From NCBI RefSeq assembly GCF_013376455.1, contig NZ_CP045504.1:2687001-2751000 (forward strand): 64,000 bases of DNA, given 5' to 3'. Shown in pieces: positions 58,578 through 64,000 of this stretch. Below the pieces are notes generated by a model. That model saw nothing but the letters and a program-made list of their open reading frames with translations, was not told where the DNA came from and did not search any database. Each line of letters starts with the position of its first letter. The stretch's first letter is position 1. The translations under genes and the position numbers were made by a program. The DNA comes from Desulfolutivibrio sulfodismutans DSM 3696. Lineage in GTDB: Bacteria; Desulfobacterota; Desulfovibrionia; Desulfovibrionales; Desulfovibrionaceae.

Positions 58578-59573
58578 ATGATCAAGATATTCGTCACGTA
58601 CCGGTGCAACCTGGCCTGCCCCTACTGCTTCGCCACGCGGATGCGGCAGGAATACCCCGGGGACATGACCCGGGAGACGTTCGCCAGGCTTCTTTCGTGG
58701 ATGCGCGGGGCCGGGCTCCCGGCGGCGGCCTTCATCGGCGGCGAACCGACCCTGCATCCGGAACTGCCGGAGATGATCGAGGCCACGGTGGCCGCAGGCA
58801 TCCCGGCGGCGCTTTTCACCAACGGCCTGTTCCCGGTCTCCCTGGCGGATCGCCTCGCCCCCCTGGTCTCCAACTTCGTGGTCAACTACAATGATCCCGC
58901 CGGATATGCTCCGGCCCAGGCCGCCATGCTCCACGCCACCCTTACCCGGCTGCGCCAGCTCGGGGCCAGGGTGGCCTTCTCCAAAAACTTCTCCCGGGAC
59001 AGCCTGGACTACGACTATCTGCTTGATGCCCTGGACCGCTACGGCGTGACCACCGTGCGCTACGACATCTCCCGCCCAAACCACGACGCGGACAACGACC
59101 ATTTCACCCTGGACGACACCCGGCGGATCATGTCCCATGCGGCCTGCTTCGTGAAGGCCTGCGAGGCCCGGGGGGTGCGCACGGGACTGGACTGCAGCGT
59201 ACGCCTGTGCGACCTGTACGACGAGGATCGACGCTACCTGGAACGGGTTTCCATGAAATTTTCCGGGGTCTGCCATCCCTGCGCCGACGTGCATCCCGAC
59301 CTGTCCGCCTCCTATTGCCTGCCCATGCGCGGCATCAGCATTCCCGACGTGACGGCCTTTGCCGATCATGCCGCCCTCATGTGGCGGCTGGCCGAGGCGG
59401 CGCGGCCCATCCGGCTTGCCAATGTCTCGGCGGCATGTTTCGAATGCAAGGACTTCATGCGGCGCTGCCAGGGGGGCTGCATGGCCCTTATGCGAACCGC
59501 TTCCCCTGCAACCGGGGAGGGCGAGGCGGGCGGCGCCCGACAGGCCGCCCCGGCGGAGGCCGGAACCCCATGA
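58578..59573 (+). CDS. Radical SAM protein with SPASM-like C-terminal cysteines
   Basis: A 331-aa radical SAM protein. The cluster motif C10-x3-C14-x2-C17 (RCNLACPYCFAT) starts at the very N-terminus, and the SAM-binding GGE motif is in FIGGEPTLHPEL. The C-terminal third has additional cysteines (CHPC, YCLP, then CFEC-x5-C-x3-C), suggesting one or two auxiliary Fe-S clusters. Function is not recognised; such proteins modify peptides, proteins or small molecules. The start at 58578 has GAGG upstream; the open frame before it overlaps the ATPase gene and is spurious. Its stop overlaps the next start (ATGA), implying that the two products work together. Confidence 0.85.
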   Translation: MIKIFVTYRCNLACPYCFATRMRQEYPGDMTRETFARLLSWMRGAGLPAAAFIGGEPTLHPELPEMIEATVAAGIPAALFTNGLFPVSLADRLAPLVSNFVVNYNDPAGYAPAQAAMLHATLTRLRQLGARVAFSKNFSRDSLDYDYLLDALDRYGVTTVRYDISRPNHDADNDHFTLDDTRRIMSHAACFVKACEARGVRTGLDCSVRLCDLYDEDRRYLERVSMKFSGVCHPCADVHPDLSASYCLPMRGISIPDVTAFADHAALMWRLAEAARPIRLANVSAACFECKDFMRRCQGGCMALMRTASPATGEGEAGGARQAAPAEAGTP

Positions 59574-62257
59574 GCGACATCAAGACCGTGATCACCACCT
59601 GCACCAGGGACTGTCCCAACGCCTGCGGCCTGGTGGCCACCGTCCGCAACGGCCGGCTGACCGGACTGGCCGGAAACCCCGCCCACCCGCTGACCCGGGG
59701 CGTGGCCTGCGTCAAGGCCGCCCGCTACGTCAAGCGGGTCTATGGCCCGGAACGGATCACCCACCCCATGATCCGGGTTCACGGCCGCTGGGTCCGGACG
59801 GGTTGGGACGAGGCCCTGGACCTGGTGGCCGAACGCCTGAAGAAGTACGCTTCAGAGTCCGGAACGGAATCTATTTTGTATTACCAAGGGTATGGCGAAA
59901 GGACGGCGCTCAAGCTTCTCAACAAATATTTCTTCAACCTTTTCGGGGGAGTGACCACCCTGCGCGGCTCCCTGTGCGGCGGCACAGGGCAGGCCTCCCA
60001 GAACCTGGACCTGGGCGAACGCATCTCCCACGACCCCCTGGACCATTACCACAGCCAGGCCATGATCCTGTGGGCCAGAAACCCCGTGTCCACCAACATC
60101 AGCCTCACGGCCATCGCCCGGGACATCCGCAAGCGCGGGGGCACGGTCCTGCTCATCGATCCCATGCGCAGCAAATCGGCGGTCCTGGCCGACCACCATA
60201 TCGCCCCCCGGCCGGGCGGCGACGTCTTCCTGGCCATGGCCGCCGCCAAGCTGGTGCTGGCCGCCGGGGCCGAAGACCGGGAGTTTCTGGCCCGGCATGC
60301 CGTGGGCCTGGAGGCCTATCTGGAGATTCTGGCGGGCTTTTCCGTGGACGACCTGTGCCGCCGGGCCGGGGTGTCCCGGGGGGAGGCGGAGCTTCTGGCC
60401 GAGACGCTCATGGCCAAAAAACCCGCCTCCATCCTGCTCGGCTGGGGCCTGCACCGCCATGAATACGCCCACTACGGCATCCGGGCCATCGACGCCCTGG
60501 GGGCCATCTGCGGCAACCTGGGCGTGCCCGGCGGCGGGGTGAGCCAGGGCTTCGAGGAATACGGCCCCTATGACCAAACCCTGTGGGGCGACGGCCTCAA
60601 CCCGCCGCGCCGCACCCTGCTTTTGCCGGTCATCGGCCAGGAGATCCTGGCGGCCAAAGACCCGGCCATCCGCATGATCTACGTCACGGCGGCCAACCCC
60701 CTGTGCATGGCCCCCAACACCGCCGCGGTGGCCGCCGCCTTCCGCAAGGCCGAGTTCGTGGTCTATTCCGGCCACTACATGGACGACACCTCGGACTTCG
60801 CCCACGTCTTTTTGCCCGCCACCACCTTCCTGGAAGAGACCGACGTCATGGCCAGCTACGGGCACAACTACGTGGGGCCGGTCAATCCGGCCATCGCGCC
60901 CGTGGGCGAATGCAAATCGGAATTTCGCATGTTTTACGAGTTGGCGGCGCGCTTCCCCTTTGCGGCGGACTTCCGCAAAAGCGAAGAGGCGTGGCTAAGC
61001 GAGTTGTGCGCCCCGGTGTGGGAGCAGGGCGGCGATCCGGACACGCTCCGAAAGGAGGCCTTCCGCCTAAACGCCCCCATGGTCCCCTATGCGGACAAGG
61101 TCTTCCCCACGCCGTCGGGAAAATTCCAGTTCATGACCGCGTTTGATCCGTCCCGCATTCCCGAACCCGACCCGGCCTATCCCTACCGGCTTCTGACCAT
61201 CGCCCCCCACGGCTACATCTGCTCCGAGAGGACCATGGCCGACCACGAGCCCCTGCCCGTGGTCCGGCTGGCCGCATCCGAGGCCGCCCGGCGGGGCCTG
61301 GCCGACGGCAGGCCGGTTGTGGTGAAAAGCTTGCTTGGCGAGGCCCTGGCTACCTTGCGTGCCGAGGAGGGCCTGCGCCCGGACATCCTGGTGGCCGACC
61401 GGGGAGGCTGGACCAAGGCCGGGCACGGCCTCAACCGCCTGACCAGGGATATGGCCAGCCGGGTGGGCAACGGCACGCCGTATTACGAAACAGCCGTTAC
61501 TGTGAATCCTGTATTAAGTGACGTATCGATGGGGCGGCGCATCCTGGTGGTGCAACACAGCGACCGGGCCCCGGGCGGGGATTTCGTCAAGGGGCTGGCC
61601 CGGCTGGGCGCGATCCTGACCACGGTCCAACCGGCAAAGGGACAAGGGCTTCCCCCGTCTCCCGAGGGGTTCGACGCCCTGGTGGTCCTGGGCGGGCCGC
61701 AGCACGCTTACGACGACGCGGCCTCGCCGCACTTCCCGGCCCTGCTTGCGCTCATGCGGGCCTTTGACGCCGAGAACCGGCCCGTGGCCGGCATCTGCCT
61801 GGGGGCGCAGCTTTTGGCCCGGGCCCATGGCGGCAGGCCGTGGCCCATGGGCCGGTTGGAATTCGGATTCACGCCGCTTGAGGCCACCGCCGAAGGGGAG
61901 GCCGACCCGGTGCTTGGGCCCGCCCTGCCCCTGCCCCGGCTCATGGAGTTTCACGAGGACAGCTTCGACCTGCCCCCGGGGGCCGTGGCCCTGGTCGCCG
62001 GGCAGGACTGCCCCAACCAATGCTTCCGGGTCGGGGCCGCCTCCTATGGCTTCCAGTTCCACCTGGAGGTCGATTCGGTGATCGCCAGCAACTGGATCAC
62101 GCTCTTCCGGCAGGGGGGCATCGAGACCTACGCCCCCTACCGTGAGGCCTACGACGAGACGTATTTCGCCGGGCTTGCCGCCGATCTGCCCGTGCTGGTG
62201 GCCGAGTCTCAGGAGTTCTGCCGCCGGGTGGTCCGGAACTGGCTGGCCCTGGCCTGA
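59570..62257 (+). CDS. Molybdopterin oxidoreductase fused to a class I glutamine amidotransferase domain
   Basis: An 895-aa two-part enzyme. Residues 1 to about 650 are a bis-MGD molybdopterin oxidoreductase: Fe-S ligands C11, C15, C19 and C47 (CTRDCPNACG, GVACVK), a probable Mo-ligand Cys136 in RGSLCGGTG, MopB core segments, and a C-terminal dinucleotide-binding domain. Residues 654-895 are a class I glutamine amidotransferase: nucleophile C743 in GICLGAQLL, with H831 and E833 in FQFHLEV, so the triad is complete. No Tat signal, hence cytoplasmic. I know of no standard enzyme with this fusion. The domain break begins MGRRILVV and lies in a short AT-richer stretch, as if two genes were joined. 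It is coupled to the radical SAM gene by ATGA. Confidence 0.88.
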   Translation: MSDIKTVITTCTRDCPNACGLVATVRNGRLTGLAGNPAHPLTRGVACVKAARYVKRVYGPERITHPMIRVHGRWVRTGWDEALDLVAERLKKYASESGTESILYYQGYGERTALKLLNKYFFNLFGGVTTLRGSLCGGTGQASQNLDLGERISHDPLDHYHSQAMILWARNPVSTNISLTAIARDIRKRGGTVLLIDPMRSKSAVLADHHIAPRPGGDVFLAMAAAKLVLAAGAEDREFLARHAVGLEAYLEILAGFSVDDLCRRAGVSRGEAELLAETLMAKKPASILLGWGLHRHEYAHYGIRAIDALGAICGNLGVPGGGVSQGFEEYGPYDQTLWGDGLNPPRRTLLLPVIGQEILAAKDPAIRMIYVTAANPLCMAPNTAAVAAAFRKAEFVVYSGHYMDDTSDFAHVFLPATTFLEETDVMASYGHNYVGPVNPAIAPVGECKSEFRMFYELAARFPFAADFRKSEEAWLSELCAPVWEQGGDPDTLRKEAFRLNAPMVPYADKVFPTPSGKFQFMTAFDPSRIPEPDPAYPYRLLTIAPHGYICSERTMADHEPLPVVRLAASEAARRGLADGRPVVVKSLLGEALATLRAEEGLRPDILVADRGGWTKAGHGLNRLTRDMASRVGNGTPYYETAVTVNPVLSDVSMGRRILVVQHSDRAPGGDFVKGLARLGAILTTVQPAKGQGLPPSPEGFDALVVLGGPQHAYDDAASPHFPALLALMRAFDAENRPVAGICLGAQLLARAHGGRPWPMGRLEFGFTPLEATAEGEADPVLGPALPLPRLMEFHEDSFDLPPGAVALVAGQDCPNQCFRVGAASYGFQFHLEVDSVIASNWITLFRQGGIETYAPYREAYDETYFAGLAADLPVLVAESQEFCRRVVRNWLALA

Positions 62258-62578
62258 CCTGTCGGCCCCGCGCCGCCCCCCGTCCCCTTCCAGTCCGCAG
62301 GCCCGGGCGCGCCTGCGCGTACGCCCGGCGCCGACCGCGCATTGCCGCACAGCGCATGCCGGGGCGAGGCCCCCGCATCGAGACCCTTTGCGGGCGGATC
62401 CTCCTCACCCCGCCCCTGCGGGCAGGGTCCGGCCCATCCCTCTCCACGAAACACCGGCATGCCGGACTGAAAAAATGTCCAGGGAGATACCCGCAGGGCT
62501 GAAATAATTGGCAACCTCTGCCTGGCGTGCTACGTATCCGTACAAATCCGGCCGGGCATCGTCAAAACCAGGATCGCC
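62258..62578. other. Intergenic region before the LytS-like sensor
   Basis: 321 bases without a gene. GC-rich for the first 200, with no clear terminator for the cluster. The last 60 contain the TACG-N4-CGTA element at 62531-62542 and probably the sensor promoter. Confidence 0.5.
62531..62547. promoter_or_regulatory. TACG-N4-CGTA element matching the one upstream of the nitrogenase activator
   Basis: TACGTATCCGTACAAAT differs in one base of 17 from TACGTTTCCGTACAAAT at 12063-12079. It ends 31 bases before the sensor ATG, too close for an enhancer of that gene, so it may act as an operator. The same protein may bind both sites; this is inference. Confidence 0.45.
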
Positions 62579-64000
62579 ATGCCAACCGCCACCGCGCTTA
62601 TACAAAACATTGCCCTGCTCCTGACCGGGGCGCTTCTGTTCGAGGCCCTGATGCAGGAACCGCAGGGAAAACCGGAGGGGCTGCCCAGACAGCTCGCGCT
62701 GGGGGCGGGGCTGGGCGTGTTGGGCCTGGCGGTCATGCTCACGCCCTGGACCTTTTCCCCGGGCGTGGTTTTCGACACCCGCTCGGTCATGCTGGGCATC
62801 TCCGGCCTGTTTTTCGGCGCCGTGCCCACCCTGACGGCCATGGCCGCGACCGCCTCCTTCCGGCTCTTCCAGGGAGGGGCCGGGGCCTGGACCGGGGTGT
62901 CCGTGATCCTGGCCTCCGGGCTCATCGGAATCGCCTGGCGGCATCTGCGCGGACGGCCCCGGGAATACGGGCGGCCATTCCGGGAACTGTTCCTTTTCGG
63001 CCTGACCGTTCACGTCGCCATGCTGGCCCTGATGCTGACGCTTCCCTGGGACACCGCCCTCTCCGTCCTGTCCCGCATCTCGCTTCCGGTGCTTGCGATC
63101 TACCCTCTGGGCACGGCGCTTTTCGGCCTCATGCTCGTCAAAAGGATGCAGGGCGAACAGGCGCGGGCCGACCTGGAGGCCAGCGAGGCTAGGTACCGCC
63201 TGCTGGTGGAGACCGCCAACGAGGGAATCTGGTCCATGGACGCCACCCATGCGACCACCTTCGTCAACCAAAGCATGGCCAACATGCTCGGATATACGCC
63301 GCAGGACATGCTGGGGCGGAAGGTTGAGGACTTTTTTTTCGTCGAGGACATGGCATCCCACGCCCAGCGTATGCAGCAGCGCCACACAGGGGTCGATGAG
63401 ATCTACGAACGCCGCTTTCGGCGCAAGGACGGCTCCGCGCTCTGGACCCTGGTGGCCGCAAAGGTGCTCAAGGACGGCGCGGACCGGTTCGTCGGCTCGT
63501 TCGCCATGTTCACGGACATCACCGAACGCAAGCGCGCCGAACAGGACTTGAAAAACGAGTCCGCCCGCCGCCGCGCCTTGATGGACACCAGCAACGACGG
63601 AATCGTGGTCATCAATGCAGAGCATCAGGTCGTGGACGTGAACCGGCGCTTTGCCGACATGCTGGGATGCGGCGTCGACGACGTGATGCACATGCACACC
63701 TGGGATTGGGAAGCCTGTCAGACCGAGGAAGACATCCGCGCCAATTTTGCGGACTTGACGCGCTTAAACAGCGTGTTCGAAAGCCGCCACCGGCGCCGGG
63801 ACGGATCGGAATACGACGTGGAGATCAGCGCATGCGGGGCCTTGGTGGCCGGTGACCCCCTGGTGTTATGCCTGTGCCGGGACATCACCGAGCGCAAGCG
63901 GATGGAAGACGTGTTGCGGTTTCTGGCCCAAACCGGCAGCGGGCCCGCCAGCGAGCCGTTTTTCCACGCCCTGGCCAGGTATCTGGCCCAGAACCTGGGC
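62579..64000 (+). CDS. LytS-like 5TM membrane domain plus PAS sensor protein (3' end outside window)
   Basis: The first 474 residues are visible. About six hydrophobic helices (1-200) resemble the 5TM-5TMR_LYT (LytS/YhcK) sensor domain, including a LMLGISGLFFGAVPTLTAM helix pair. Two PAS/PAC modules (about 205-330 and 340-450) follow, each ending ITERKR. Sequence then runs into RFLAQTGSG and is cut by the window edge, so the output (kinase, GGDEF or other) cannot be read. The start at 62579 is the first Met before the membrane domain; the ribosome-binding site is weak. Confidence 0.8.
   Translation, partial: MPTATALIQNIALLLTGALLFEALMQEPQGKPEGLPRQLALGAGLGVLGLAVMLTPWTFSPGVVFDTRSVMLGISGLFFGAVPTLTAMAATASFRLFQGGAGAWTGVSVILASGLIGIAWRHLRGRPREYGRPFRELFLFGLTVHVAMLALMLTLPWDTALSVLSRISLPVLAIYPLGTALFGLMLVKRMQGEQARADLEASEARYRLLVETANEGIWSMDATHATTFVNQSMANMLGYTPQDMLGRKVEDFFFVEDMASHAQRMQQRHTGVDEIYERRFRRKDGSALWTLVAAKVLKDGADRFVGSFAMFTDITERKRAEQDLKNESARRRALMDTSNDGIVVINAEHQVVDVNRRFADMLGCGVDDVMHMHTWDWEACQTEEDIRANFADLTRLNSVFESRHRRRDGSEYDVEISACGALVAGDPLVLCLCRDITERKRMEDVLRFLAQTGSGPASEPFFHALARYLAQNLG

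Noticed and set aside
62501-62540. -24/-12 promoter (TTGGCAACCTCTGCC) before the LytS-like sensor
   Set aside because: The GG-to-GC spacing is 8, not 10, so sigma-54 recognition is not expected.

Overview
The window is GC-rich chromosomal DNA with the gene content of an anaerobic, sulfate-reducer-like deltaproteobacterium. A Desulfovibrionaceae (Desulfovibrio/Solidesulfovibrio type) is the best guess. This rests on an Fe-only nitrogenase operon carrying nifI genes, a c-heme chemoreceptor, many hybrid histidine kinases, an anaerobic-type sulfatase maturase remnant, a molybdopterin oxidoreductase and recurrent CCAAAGGGC-TTC-GCCCTTTGG intergenic hairpins. No rRNA, tRNA, CRISPR array or complete insertion sequence was recognised.

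Layout. 1-10.3 kb (minus strand) is a Wsp-type chemosensory operon, transcribed right to left: two chemoreceptors (one Cache, one with a CxxCH heme motif), CheW, CheR-TPR, CheW, CheA-receiver hybrid, and CheB cut by the window edge. 10.9-20.8 kb (plus) holds a DUF169 gene and then the Fe-only nitrogenase locus: a sigma-54 activator (AnfA type), anfH, nifI1, nifI2, anfD, anfG, anfK, a gamma-glutamylcyclotransferase-like gene and a flavin/PPOX-fold gene. The activator gene and anfH each have a convincing -24/-12 promoter, and a perfect GTAC-N6-GTAC element lies upstream of the activator. 20.8-22.6 kb (minus) holds a DUF1858-like small protein and an NAD aldehyde dehydrogenase. 23.6-33.3 kb (plus) has three consecutive large hybrid histidine kinases. 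33.5-42.1 kb has a Cys-rich small protein (minus) and then a complete kdpFABCDE potassium-uptake operon preceded by a second membrane micropeptide. 42.5-46.0 kb has a truncated anaerobic sulfatase maturase, a Cys-type Tat sulfatase and an APC permease. 46.0-49.4 kb (minus) is a histidine kinase plus NtrC-type regulator pair.

The region most worth attention is 49.4-62.3 kb. An AT-rich divergent control region with several dyads and a -24/-12 promoter precedes a colinear set of genes. These are a glutamine-synthetase-like ligase lacking the usual ammonium-site loop, a C45/Ntn acyltransferase-hydrolase, a Tat-exported binding protein, two permeases, two complementary and individually defective ABC ATPases, a radical SAM/SPASM-like protein, and a molybdopterin oxidoreductase fused to a class I glutamine amidotransferase domain. 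I read this as a candidate anaerobic pathway for import and gamma-glutamylated breakdown of an unidentified amine or amide, logically parallel to the aerobic Puu pathway. The substrate and reactions are inference.

The last 1.4 kb begins a LytS-like membrane/PAS sensor that runs off the window. A 17-base element 32 bases before its start differs by one base from the element upstream of the nitrogenase activator.
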